Source: an uncultured Bacteroidales bacterium
GTDB taxonomy: Bacteria; Bacteroidota; Bacteroidia; Bacteroidales; UBA932
Assembly: GCA_905234795.1 (NCBI GenBank)
Contig: CAJOIQ010000019.1
Location: 1 to 39,139 of the forward strand
Length of the DNA: 39,139 nt
Direction of reading: 5' to 3'
Shown: piece by piece, positions 1 to 6,793 of the stretch
Position numbering within the stretch: the stretch's first letter is position 1
Layout of the letters: every line of letters starts with the position of its first letter
Program-made: the position numbers and the translations under genes
Notes under the pieces: model-generated
What the model saw: only the letters and a program-made list of their open reading frames with translations
Databases searched by the model: none
What the model was told of the DNA's origin: nothing

Positions 1-9
1 CAAAGTCAG

Positions 10-53
10 AAAAAATCAAAAAGCCACAAATCGCCCCTACAGCGGTCTGTGGC
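10..53 (-). terminator. Rho-independent-type terminator reading leftward
   Basis: On the minus strand GCCACA (53 to 48) pairs with TGTGGC (28 to 23), with an inner CGC/GCG pairing, followed by two T-rich runs (plus-strand A runs at 18-22 and 10-15). With the leftward promoter at 108-115 it bounds a transcript of about 90-95 nt. It could end a small RNA or be an attenuator for a gene left of the window. Confidence 0.5.
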
Positions 54-107
54 CTGTTATTATCGGCAAATCAGTAAATCCTAAGTGTCAAATACGGGAT
101 AGTAACA

Positions 108-115
108 CAAAGATA
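108..115 (-). promoter_or_regulatory. Leftward promoter -7 box, TATCTTTG
   Basis: The minus strand reads TATCTTTG, matching the Bacteroidetes -7 consensus TAnnTTTG. I see no TTG at the expected 19-21 nt upstream, so support rests on the -7 box alone. Transcription would start near 104 and meet a terminator hairpin at 53-10. No open frame lies in between. Confidence 0.4.
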
Positions 116-149
116 CAAAAAAAACGCATGCCTTGGCGCAGGCACCGGT

Positions 150-254
150 TAAAGCACACTCATGGCCTCTATTCCCATATTTTGTGCTTTAGCCATACTT
201 CATTACCCCCTCTAAAGCACAATAACTGCATTTGAACGCCATCAGTGTGCTTTA
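150..254. repeat. Pair of 42-nt palindromic REP-like elements, opposite orientation
   Basis: Two 42-nt elements lie at 150-191 and 213-254, separated by 21 nt (period 63). Each begins TAAAGCACA and ends TGTGCTTTA, so each can fold on itself. The internal sequence of the second matches the units of the array at 24430-24786 directly. The first matches their reverse complement, so the pair is head to head. The left border CCGGTTAAAGCAC is shared with the left border of that array. This is part of the 397-nt gene-free left edge of the window. Confidence 0.85.
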
Positions 255-255
255 A

Positions 256-298
256 CCTCGCCGCTGCCCAGGCTCAGATTATGCAGAGCAAATAAAGC
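256..298 (+). pseudogene. 43-nt remnant of the 3' end of a ppdK gene
   Basis: This stretch equals the reverse complement of 2952-2994 at 42 of 43 positions. That region is the last 12 codons of ppdK with stop codon and 5 nt beyond. Read on the plus strand it encodes LAAAQAQIMQSK-stop. The one difference (265) is a silent third-position change in an Ala codon. It abuts the REP-like pair (ends 254) and a long palindromic terminator (starts 301). It is probably the remains of a second or relocated ppdK that once converged on phoH. Confidence 0.75.
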
Positions 299-300
299 GC

Positions 301-374
301 TGATAATCAGCACATTAAAAAATTCTCTTTAGGTCAAATAGCCTAAAGAGAATTTATTATACACCTGATAATCA
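301..374. terminator. Long palindromic bidirectional terminator, member A
   Basis: The left arm 301-333 and right arm 342-374 pair at about 26 of 33 positions, with a perfect core AATTCTCTTTAGG / CCTAAAGAGAATT and an 8-nt loop. The outer ends are TGATAATCAG and its near complement. It lies 23 nt beyond the phoH stop codon and follows the ppdK remnant. It is one of five such elements in the window. In the phoH sense the loop reads CTATTTGA. Confidence 0.8.
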
Positions 375-397
375 AAAGGTTACGCCACAAGCACCAT

Positions 398-1741
398 CTA
401 CAGCAACTTGGAGGCTATCTCGGAGAGCTGGGAGCGTTCGCCCTTTTTGAGAAATACGTGCTGGAACAGGGGCTGGCCCTTCATTTTTTCTCCCAGGTGG
501 GTGAGGCCGTTGGACCACTGGTCCAGGTAGGGCTGGTCAATTTGGAAGACGTCTCCGGTGAACACCATCTTGGTGCCTTCTCCGGCGCGGGTGATGATGG
601 TCTTCATCTCGTGGGGCGTGAGGTTCTGGGCTTCGTCCACAATGAAATAGACCTTGCCCAGGGAGCGGCCGCGGATGTAGGCCAGCGGGGAAATGAGCAG
701 CTTCTCTTCCTTTAATAAATTATCCAGACGCTGGGCCTGCTTGCTGCCCAGTTTGAAGCTGTGCTTGATCACTTCCAGGTTGTCCAGCAGCGGCTGCACG
801 TAGGGGCTCATCTTGCTCTTCTGGTCTCCGGGCAGGAAGCCGATGTCCTGGCCGCCCAGCACCACGGTGGGACGGGTGAGGATAATTTGGTCGTAGTCGA
901 ACTCCTGCTCCAGAGCCGATGCCAGGGCGATGAGGGTTTTACCGGTACCGGCACCTCCGGTGAGCGATACCAGCTGGATTTCCGGGTTGAGGCAGGCGTC
1001 CAGGGCAAACTTCTGTTCGTCGTTGCGGGGACGGATGCCGTAGGCCTGCTGCCCGCGAACCAGGACAACCATGCCGCGACCGGCGTCGTAGCGGGCGCAT
1101 ACGCAGGCACCGCCAAAGTTGAACTTGTACAGCTGGTTGGGCATAGGTTCCTTGGCCGACACTTCCTTCCACGAAATGCTGTTGTCCTGGCCATAGCACA
1201 GACGCTGCAGGGCCTCGGAGGAGGCATCCATCTCTATCACTTCTTTCTCCAGGGAATCCATGACCTCGTTGTCCATACGGTCCGTGAGGTAATCCTGGGC
1301 CTCCATGCCGGCGGCCCGGGCCTTCAGGCGCAGGTTGATGTCCTTGGTCACCAGGGCCACAAAGCGCTCCGGATTATTGTCCCGCACCCACATGGCGGTG
1401 GACAGGATGCGGTGGTCCGGGATGTCGTCCCGGAAAAGGTCGGCCCACTCCGGGGAGAAAGGATGGTTGGGTTCAATTTTGATATACCCCATCTTGGCAC
1501 CCAGCGGAACGCCCCGGGGACCCGCCTTGTGATTCTCTACAAGGTCATTGATTTCCCGCATGAACGCGCGGGTGTTGAAGTTGATGGTCTCGTTTCCCTT
1601 CTTGAATTTGTCCAGTTCCTCGATGACCGCGATGGGAATGACAATGTCATTGTCCTGGAACTGCTTCACGCTTTGGTAGTCGTGCAGGATGATGTTGGTA
1701 TCCAGCACAAAGATCTTGGACTTGTTCTTTTTAGTCTTCAC
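398..1741 (-). CDS. PhoH family ATPase with N-terminal PIN domain
   Basis: This 447-residue protein has an N-terminal PIN nuclease domain (about 8-150; acidic motif FVLDTNIILH at 11-20) and a C-terminal PhoH-type P-loop ATPase. The Walker A motif GGAGTGKT is at 262-269 and the Walker B motif with DEAQN is at about 366-372, followed by a sensor-like FTGD. PIN-PhoH fusions are thought to be RNA-directed nuclease/helicase proteins, but the physiological substrate is not settled. The ATG at 1741 lies inside the 3' end of the upstream gene (11-bp overlap), so translation is probably coupled. Length is normal for the family. The gene ends just before palindromic terminator A. Family assignment is firm; function is inferred. 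Confidence 0.93.
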   Translation of the reverse strand: MKTKKNKSKIFVLDTNIILHDYQSVKQFQDNDIVIPIAVIEELDKFKKGNETINFNTRAFMREINDLVENHKAGPRGVPLGAKMGYIKIEPNHPFSPEWADLFRDDIPDHRILSTAMWVRDNNPERFVALVTKDINLRLKARAAGMEAQDYLTDRMDNEVMDSLEKEVIEMDASSEALQRLCYGQDNSISWKEVSAKEPMPNQLYKFNFGGACVCARYDAGRGMVVLVRGQQAYGIRPRNDEQKFALDACLNPEIQLVSLTGGAGTGKTLIALASALEQEFDYDQIILTRPTVVLGGQDIGFLPGDQKSKMSPYVQPLLDNLEVIKHSFKLGSKQAQRLDNLLKEEKLLISPLAYIRGRSLGKVYFIVDEAQNLTPHEMKTIITRAGEGTKMVFTGDVFQIDQPYLDQWSNGLTHLGEKMKGQPLFQHVFLKKGERSQLSEIASKLL

Positions 1742-2861
1742 CTTCCAGAGTATTTAAAAGTGATTCGAGGATTTGCGGAATTTCCACCTTGCCGGTGAGG
1801 TTGACGCCGGGTTTTCCGGGGGTAGGGTGGCCGATGGGATAGTACACCACATCCTGCAGGATGAGTTCGGCATCCACATAGTCGTAGTCTATGTCGGCAA
1901 TCTGGATGACCACGCCGGGAACCTCGGAGAACAACACGCGCACCGGGGATTCGTCTCCATAGGCCTTACAGATGTCCCGGATGCACACATCGGCCCCGGT
2001 GATGCCGGAGAGGGAACGCAGGGCCATCATGAGGCCGCCTTCTCCCACGGTGGCGCCGGCTTTGACTACGCCGTCCTCTACCAGTTCCCGCACCACCTCA
2101 TAGCAGTCCATGAAATAGTCGGCGTCCTGGATGTCGGGGGCCACGGAAGGAGTGGTGTGCAGGGCCTGGGAAAGGGCGCTGCCGCCCAGACGGAAGTCGC
2201 AGGGATCGAAAGGGATGAACAGGATCCAGTCCTGGGCCTCGGGGGTGAAGCCGGCCGAAACTTTACGGCGGCGGGACATGCGGGGGTTCACCGTGCGATA
2301 CGGAAGGTCCCGCATCAGGCTTTCTTCCTCCGTGATGTCGTCGTCGTCCACTTCGGCCACGGTAGCGGCCTTGAAGCTCACGGCAGGGGCCCCGCCGGTG
2401 AGGCTGAACTTTTCTATCTTGACGCCCAGGGCATCGATGTAGCTGCAGGCTTCCTCTACGGAATTGTAGAAGGCGGCGGGAAGGCCGATGACTTTGTCGT
2501 TCCACTTCCAGTCGGCCTTGAGGCTCAGGTCTCCCAGCCGGAAGTGACCGTTCATCCAAATGGCGTCCAGCAGGGCCTGGGCCACTTTCCCGGCCGAATA
2601 GGGGCCGGCGAAGGGAATGGGCAGCTCCCGTTTCTCCAGATAATCTATGAGCTGGGCATAGCGCTCCACCAGGTTTTCATCGTAGGTGTAATTGTCCGGT
2701 GCGGGGTCCTCGCGTTCGTCGGCCAGGGCCGGGAGGTCACCGTCGGGTTCCAGCGGAGGTTCCACCATACATTCCCGGAGCATCCGCGCCGGCGTGAGCG
2801 TCATGGGCACTCCGTCAATGATGTAGTTGCTGTTTAAGAGGTCTGTCTGTTTCCCACTCAT
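1731..2861 (-). CDS. AIR-synthase/PurL-like domain protein of unknown function
   Basis: This 376-residue soluble protein has a C-terminal half resembling the AIR-synthase C domain of PurL/PurM: RLGGSALSQAL (224-234), a GATVGEGGLMMAL stretch (about 269-281) and LFSEVPGVVIQI (310-321), which parallel the GGSE, SDGG and LFSE-P-R motifs of FGAM synthase. An acidic linker DDDDITEEE (172-180) precedes it. No glutaminase domain or complete ATP-binding half is visible, so it is unlikely to be a working PurL. It overlaps phoH by 11 bp and shares its promoter. The promoter is TTG (2896-2894)-N20-TAAATTTG (2873-2866), and the -7 box ends only 4 nt before the ATG. It may act in nucleotide sensing or RNA metabolism with PhoH; that is inference. 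Confidence 0.8.
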   Translation of the reverse strand: MSGKQTDLLNSNYIIDGVPMTLTPARMLRECMVEPPLEPDGDLPALADEREDPAPDNYTYDENLVERYAQLIDYLEKRELPIPFAGPYSAGKVAQALLDAIWMNGHFRLGDLSLKADWKWNDKVIGLPAAFYNSVEEACSYIDALGVKIEKFSLTGGAPAVSFKAATVAEVDDDDITEEESLMRDLPYRTVNPRMSRRRKVSAGFTPEAQDWILFIPFDPCDFRLGGSALSQALHTTPSVAPDIQDADYFMDCYEVVRELVEDGVVKAGATVGEGGLMMALRSLSGITGADVCIRDICKAYGDESPVRVLFSEVPGVVIQIADIDYDYVDAELILQDVVYYPIGHPTPGKPGVNLTGKVEIPQILESLLNTLEGED

Positions 2862-2865
2862 GCTT

Positions 2866-2896
2866 CAAATTTAGGCAATTTTCCGGGAAAAGGCAA
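2866..2896 (-). promoter_or_regulatory. Promoter of the PurL-like/phoH operon
   Basis: TTG (2896-2894), a 20-nt spacer and TAAATTTG (2873-2866) match the Bacteroidetes housekeeping promoter. Four bases (AAGC) separate the -7 box from the ATG at 2861, so the predicted transcript start falls at or beside the start codon. Confidence 0.65.
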
Positions 2897-2902
2897 GAGT
2901 AC

Positions 2903-2933
2903 AAAAAATTGCGGCCCGGGAAGGGGTCGCAAT
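2903..2933 (-). terminator. Terminator of ppdK
   Basis: On the minus strand ATTGCG (2933-2928) pairs with CGCAAT (2913-2908), with an inner CCC/GGG pairing, and is followed by a T run (plus-strand A's at 2903-2908). It lies about 20 nt after the ppdK stop codon and just upstream of the next promoter. Confidence 0.75.
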
Positions 2934-2954
2934 CTTTTTGACGGGTGCAAGGCT

Positions 2955-5678
2955 TTATTTGCTCTGCATAATCTGAGCCTGGGCCGCGGCGAGGCGGGCG
3001 ATGGGCACGCGGAACGGGCTGCAGGACACATAGTCGATGCCGATGGTGTTGAAGAACTCGATGGACTTGGGATCTCCACCGTGTTCACCGCAGATACCAC
3101 ACATCAGGTCCTTGCGGCGGCTGCGGCCACCTTCCACGCCAATCTTCACCAGCTGGCCCACGGCCTTGGTGTCGATGGTCTGGAACGGGTCGGCATCCAG
3201 GATCTTGTTACCCAGGTAGTCACCCATGAAGGTGCCGATATCGTCGCGGCTGAAGCCGAAAGTCATCTGGGTGAGGTCGTTGGTACCGAAGCTGAAGAAC
3301 TGGGCTTCGCGAGCCATACGGTCGGCGGTGAGGGCGGCGCGAGGGATTTCGATCATGGTACCGAACTGGTAGTCCAGCAGGGTGCCCTTCTGGGCCTGGA
3401 CCTCGGCCTTGATCTTCTCGCAGATCGCCTTCTGGAAGCTGAGTTCACGGGCGGAAATGGTCACGGGGATCATGATTTCCGGGTGCGGGTGCAGTCCTTC
3501 CTTCTGGAGTTCGGCGGTGGCGGTGAAGATGGCACGGTACTGGGTCTCGGCGATGAGCGGGAAGCTCACGTGCAGACGTACGCCGCGGTGACCCATCATG
3601 GGGTTAACCTCGTGCAGGGAAGCACCACGCTTCTCCACTTCCTTCACGGAAATGCCCAGATCCTTGGCCAGTTCCTTCTTCTTGTCCTCTCCCTGAGGAA
3701 CGAACTCGTGGAGCGGCGGATCCAGCAGACGGAACACAACCGGCTTGCCATCCATCACGCGGAGGGTCTCCTTGACGGCGGCCTTCATGAAGGGCTCGAG
3801 CTCGGCCAGGGCAGCCTTGCGCTCTTCGTCGGTGTCGCACAGGATCATCTTGCGCAGCTTGGACAGCGGGAGTTCGGAGTTGCGGCCATAGAACATGTGC
3901 TCGATACGGAACAGGCCGATACCCTGGGCGCCGAACTTGAGGGCGCGGGCGGCATCTTCCGGAGTATCGGCATTGGTGCGGATACCCAGCTTGCGGAATT
4001 TGTCGCACATGCCCATGAACTTGGCAAACAGCGGGTTCTCGGAAGCGTCCATGGTCTCGATGGCACCTTCGTACACCAGACCCTTGGCACCGTTCAGGGA
4101 CAGCCACTCGCCTTCCTTGTACGGCTTGCCGCCGGCGAAGGAAACGGTCTTGTCCTTGAAGTTGATCTTGAGGGCGTCGCAGCCCACGATGCAGCACTTA
4201 CCCCAACCACGGGCCACCAGGGCGGCGTGGGAGGTCATGCCACCGCGCTCGGTGAGGATACCCACGGAGGCGTGCATACCGTCGATGTCTTCCGGAGAGG
4301 TCTCTTCACGGACCAGGATGCATTTCTTGCCGGCAGCGGCATAGGCGATGGCATCCTCGCTGGTGAAGACAATCTGACCCACGGCACCGCCCGGAGAAGC
4401 GGGCAGACCCTGTGCCAGCACGGGAGCCTTTTTCTCGGAGGCCGGATCCAGGATGGGGTGCAGGACCTCGTCCAGCTGGGCGGGGGCAACACGCATCACG
4501 GCGGTCTTCTCGTCGATGAGGCCTTCCTCTACCATATCTACGGCCATCTGCAGGGCGGCCAGGCCGGTGCGCTTGCCAATACGGCACTGCAACATCCACA
4601 GCTTGCCTTCCTGGATGGTGAATTCGATATCCTGCATATCCTGGAAGTGGTCCTCCAGATGCTTGCGGATGTCGTCCAGTTCCTTATAAACCTCGGGCAT
4701 AGCCTTTTCCAGGGAAGCCAGGTTCTTGTTCTTTTCGCTCTTGGTAGCTTCGTTCAGGGGGTTGGGGGTGCGGATACCGGCCACCACATCTTCTCCCTGA
4801 GCGTTGATGAGCCACTCACCGTAGAACTTGTTGTCGCCGTTGGCGGGGTTACGGGAGAAGGCCACACCGGTAGCGGAGGTGTCACCCATGTTACCGAACA
4901 CCATGGACTGCACGTTCACGGCAGTGCCCCAGTCATCCGGAATATGCTCGATCTGGCGGTAGCGGATGGCGCGTTTGCCGTTCCAGCTCTTGAACACGCC
5001 GCCGATGGAACCCCAAAGCTGAGCCTTGGCGTCGTCGGGGAATTCAACACCCAGCACTTCCTTGATACGCACCTTGAAAGCTTCGGCCAGGTCCTTGAGT
5101 TGGTCGGCGGTGAGCTCAGTGTCGCTCTTGTAACCGTTGGCTTTCTTCACATCGTCCATCATGCGGTCCAGCTGCTGGCGGATACCCATGCCGTCGGCAG
5201 GCTCGATACCCTCGGCCTTCTCCATCACAACGTCGGAATACATCATGATGAGACGGCGGTAGGCGTCGTACACGAAGCGGGGGTTGCCGGTCTTCTTGAT
5301 CATGCCGGGGATGGTAGCGGAGCAAAGGCCGATATTGAGGATGGTGTCCATCATACCGGGCATGGAGCTGCGTGCACCGGAGCGGCAGCTCACGAGGAGA
5401 GGATCATTGGGATCTCCGAATTTCTTACCCATGATCTTTTCCGTTGCCTCCAGGGCATCGGCAACCTCGGCGCGGAGTTCGGGGGTGTAGCCACCGCCCA
5501 GACGATAGTACTCCGTGCAGCACTCGGTGGTGATGGTGAAGCCGGCGGGAACGGGCATGCCCAGAAGGTTCATCTCGGCCAGGTTGGCACCCTTGCCACC
5601 CAGAAGCTCTCTCATTTTGCCATCGCCCTCGGCGTGCTTGCCGCCAAAACGATAGACTCTTTTCTTAATTTCTGCCAT
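2955..5678 (-). CDS. ppdK: Pyruvate, phosphate dikinase
   Basis: This cytosolic enzyme interconverts pyruvate, ATP and phosphate with PEP, AMP and pyrophosphate. The 907-residue protein has the full PPDK order. The N-terminal ATP-grasp part includes GGKGANLAEM (27-36) and the SGARSSMPGMMDT region (100-112). The phosphohistidine domain has GGMTSHAALVARGWGK with His484. The C-terminal TIM barrel carries the active-site MCGICGEHGG. The frame stays open upstream to 6278, but that part is antisense to the LytTR gene. The start at 5678 (MAEIKKRVYRFGG) matches the family and follows a promoter 51 nt upstream. A 43-nt copy of its 3' end lies inverted at 256-298. Confidence 0.97.
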   Translation of the reverse strand: MAEIKKRVYRFGGKHAEGDGKMRELLGGKGANLAEMNLLGMPVPAGFTITTECCTEYYRLGGGYTPELRAEVADALEATEKIMGKKFGDPNDPLLVSCRSGARSSMPGMMDTILNIGLCSATIPGMIKKTGNPRFVYDAYRRLIMMYSDVVMEKAEGIEPADGMGIRQQLDRMMDDVKKANGYKSDTELTADQLKDLAEAFKVRIKEVLGVEFPDDAKAQLWGSIGGVFKSWNGKRAIRYRQIEHIPDDWGTAVNVQSMVFGNMGDTSATGVAFSRNPANGDNKFYGEWLINAQGEDVVAGIRTPNPLNEATKSEKNKNLASLEKAMPEVYKELDDIRKHLEDHFQDMQDIEFTIQEGKLWMLQCRIGKRTGLAALQMAVDMVEEGLIDEKTAVMRVAPAQLDEVLHPILDPASEKKAPVLAQGLPASPGGAVGQIVFTSEDAIAYAAAGKKCILVREETSPEDIDGMHASVGILTERGGMTSHAALVARGWGKCCIVGCDALKINFKDKTVSFAGGKPYKEGEWLSLNGAKGLVYEGAIETMDASENPLFAKFMGMCDKFRKLGIRTNADTPEDAARALKFGAQGIGLFRIEHMFYGRNSELPLSKLRKMILCDTDEERKAALAELEPFMKAAVKETLRVMDGKPVVFRLLDPPLHEFVPQGEDKKKELAKDLGISVKEVEKRGASLHEVNPMMGHRGVRLHVSFPLIAETQYRAIFTATAELQKEGLHPHPEIMIPVTISARELSFQKAICEKIKAEVQAQKGTLLDYQFGTMIEIPRAALTADRMAREAQFFSFGTNDLTQMTFGFSRDDIGTFMGDYLGNKILDADPFQTIDTKAVGQLVKIGVEGGRSRRKDLMCGICGEHGGDPKSIEFFNTIGIDYVSCSPFRVPIARLAAAQAQIMQSK

Positions 5679-5728
5679 AATACTAGTATTTGGTTTAATA
5701 ATTTTAAAAATATCTTGCCTTAAACATG

Positions 5729-5736
5729 CAAATATA
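5729..5736 (-). promoter_or_regulatory. Promoter -7 box of ppdK, TATATTTG
   Basis: TATATTTG on the minus strand has a TTTG about 21 nt upstream and gives a leader of roughly 45 nt before the ATG at 5678. The gap to the divergent LytTR gene is only 102 nt, so the two promoters lie close together. Confidence 0.55.
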
Positions 5737-5768
5737 CATATAATACAGCAATTCTCCCAAAAAAATGC

Positions 5769-5776
5769 TACCTTTG
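5769..5776 (+). promoter_or_regulatory. Promoter -7 box of the membrane LytTR gene, TACCTTTG
   Basis: TACCTTTG lies 4 nt before the GTG at 5781. I see no good -33 TTG. If the GTG is the true start the transcript would be leaderless; the alternative ATG at 5811 would have a leader of about 30 nt. Confidence 0.45.
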
Positions 5777-5780
5777 GGCT

Positions 5781-6593
5781 GTGAAAACCATTTCCCGCAC
5801 ATTTTATAAGATGCCGGTGAACACCATGTTCATCGTGCTGGTACCCCTGTTCTTCTTCCTGTTTGTACTGGCGTACCAGCCCTTTAACCTGGACGTTTTT
5901 CTGGGCGCCGGCGCAGGCCGATATACGCTCAACCTCATTATCTGCACCCTCATTGTGCTGGGCGTGGTATCCATTAGCCGAATGCTGCTGTTCATCCTGC
6001 GGCGCAGCATAGACCTCAACTGGACCCTGTACGCCATCTGGTGCCTGGGGGAGGCGGTGCTGTGCGGGCTGTTCATGTCCATCCCCATGGGTATCGGCTG
6101 GGCAGGCGTCCGGCCCTACTTCAGCGTGATGTCCCTGTGCGTGCTGTACATGGCGGGCATCCTGGTATTCCCGCTTTCCATCCTGTCCATGGCCGTGCAG
6201 ATGTATGTCCTGGGAAAAGAGACTGTGCGGGGTGTGGTGCCCGATGAAAAGACCCTCATCCGTTTCCACGACGACCAAAAGCGTTTAAAACTGGTCGTCT
6301 CCTCAGAATCAGTTCTGTACATAGAGGCCGAAGATAATTACGTGCATGTGGTGCATCTGGATAACGGCAAGGTTAAAGACTTTAACCTGAGGGCTTCCAT
6401 GCGTTCCCTGGAAGAGATTCTGCTGCGTCACGGCCTGGTGCGCTGCCACCGTTCCTATTTTATCAACGCCGCTCACGTGGGCCTGCTGCGCAAGGATGCC
6501 AACGGTTATGCCCTGGCCCAGCTGGACCATCCCGGCGTCAAGGACATCCCCGTTTCCAAGCGCTACTACGAGAGCGTTACTTCACTTTTGTAA
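5781..6593 (+). CDS. Membrane-anchored LytTR-family transcription regulator
   Basis: This 270-residue protein has about four hydrophobic helices in its first 150 residues (including FIVLVPLFFFLFVLAY and LIICTLIVLGVVSIS) and a C-terminal LytTR DNA-binding domain at about 165-268 (VLYIEAEDNYVHVVHL, then LVRCHRSYFINAAHV). It has no receiver domain, so it probably senses a membrane or extracellular signal directly. It is a single gene divergent from ppdK; no partner kinase is adjacent. The GTG start keeps MKTISRTFYKMPVN ahead of the first helix; an ATG at 5811 is the other option. The target genes are unknown; ppdK and its own promoter are the obvious candidates. Confidence 0.85.
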   Translation: MKTISRTFYKMPVNTMFIVLVPLFFFLFVLAYQPFNLDVFLGAGAGRYTLNLIICTLIVLGVVSISRMLLFILRRSIDLNWTLYAIWCLGEAVLCGLFMSIPMGIGWAGVRPYFSVMSLCVLYMAGILVFPLSILSMAVQMYVLGKETVRGVVPDEKTLIRFHDDQKRLKLVVSSESVLYIEAEDNYVHVVHLDNGKVKDFNLRASMRSLEEILLRHGLVRCHRSYFINAAHVGLLRKDANGYALAQLDHPGVKDIPVSKRYYESVTSLL

Positions 6594-6668
6594 ACGGGTG
6601 ATTCTTAGCTGCTTATCTTACATTTTAGATAGTAAAATATTTTATTTGATTCCAAATTGTAAGTTTTG

Positions 6669-6699
6669 TTTGTTTTTACGATAAAAGAGTGTAACTTTG
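6669..6699 (+). promoter_or_regulatory. Intergenic promoter driving a putative small RNA
   Basis: TTTG (6669-6672), a 19-nt spacer and TAACTTTG (6692-6699) form a full match to the Bacteroidetes promoter. No coding sequence follows: a strong terminator lies 56 nt downstream of the -7 box. Confidence 0.65.
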
Positions 6700-6703
6700 C
6701 CCT

Positions 6704-6793
6704 GGACACTGAAGGAAACTTCTTGTCCATTTGTTAAGTTCGTTTTATATACCTGACCGGCGCCCTTGGGGAGGGGCGCCGGTCTCTTTTTTT
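6704..6793 (+). ncRNA. Putative small RNA of about 90 nt
   Basis: The predicted start is about 6704, just after the promoter. The first element is a hairpin: TGGACA (6703-6708) pairs with TGTCCA (6724-6729) and GAAG (6711-6714) with CTTC (6719-6722), capped by a GAAA tetraloop. Because the first stem begins at 6703, the true start may be one or two bases earlier than modelled. About 25 nt of AT-rich single strand follow, then an 11-bp GC-rich terminator hairpin with eight T's. There is no plausible ORF. It could instead be part of the 3' UTR of the LytTR gene. It matches no RNA family I recognise. Confidence 0.55.
6755..6793 (+). terminator. Strong Rho-independent terminator
   Basis: GACCGGCGCCC (6755-6765) and GGGCGCCGGTC (6774-6784) form a perfect 11-bp stem with an 8-nt loop, followed by TCTTTTTTTT. 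The T tract faces the plus strand, so it ends the small RNA candidate and any read-through from the LytTR gene. The opposite strand lacks a T run, so termination of the sus operon here would be weaker. Confidence 0.85.

Noticed and set aside
3081..5723. An 880-residue open frame antisense to ppdK, and similar long antisense frames over susC, GH13, lepA and others.
   Set aside because: These are expected mirror frames of GC-rich genes with strong codon bias; they are rich in His, Gly, Val and Leu and show no domains.
5679..6278. A 200-residue N-terminal extension of PPDK.
   Set aside because: It is antisense to the LytTR gene, contains no domain, and the family start and promoter point to 5678.
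6735..6743. TAAGTTCGT inside the small RNA candidate, a full match to the LytTR 9-mer consensus.
   Set aside because: The degenerate 9-mer is expected about once per kilobase on two strands, and no partner repeat lies 21 bp away.
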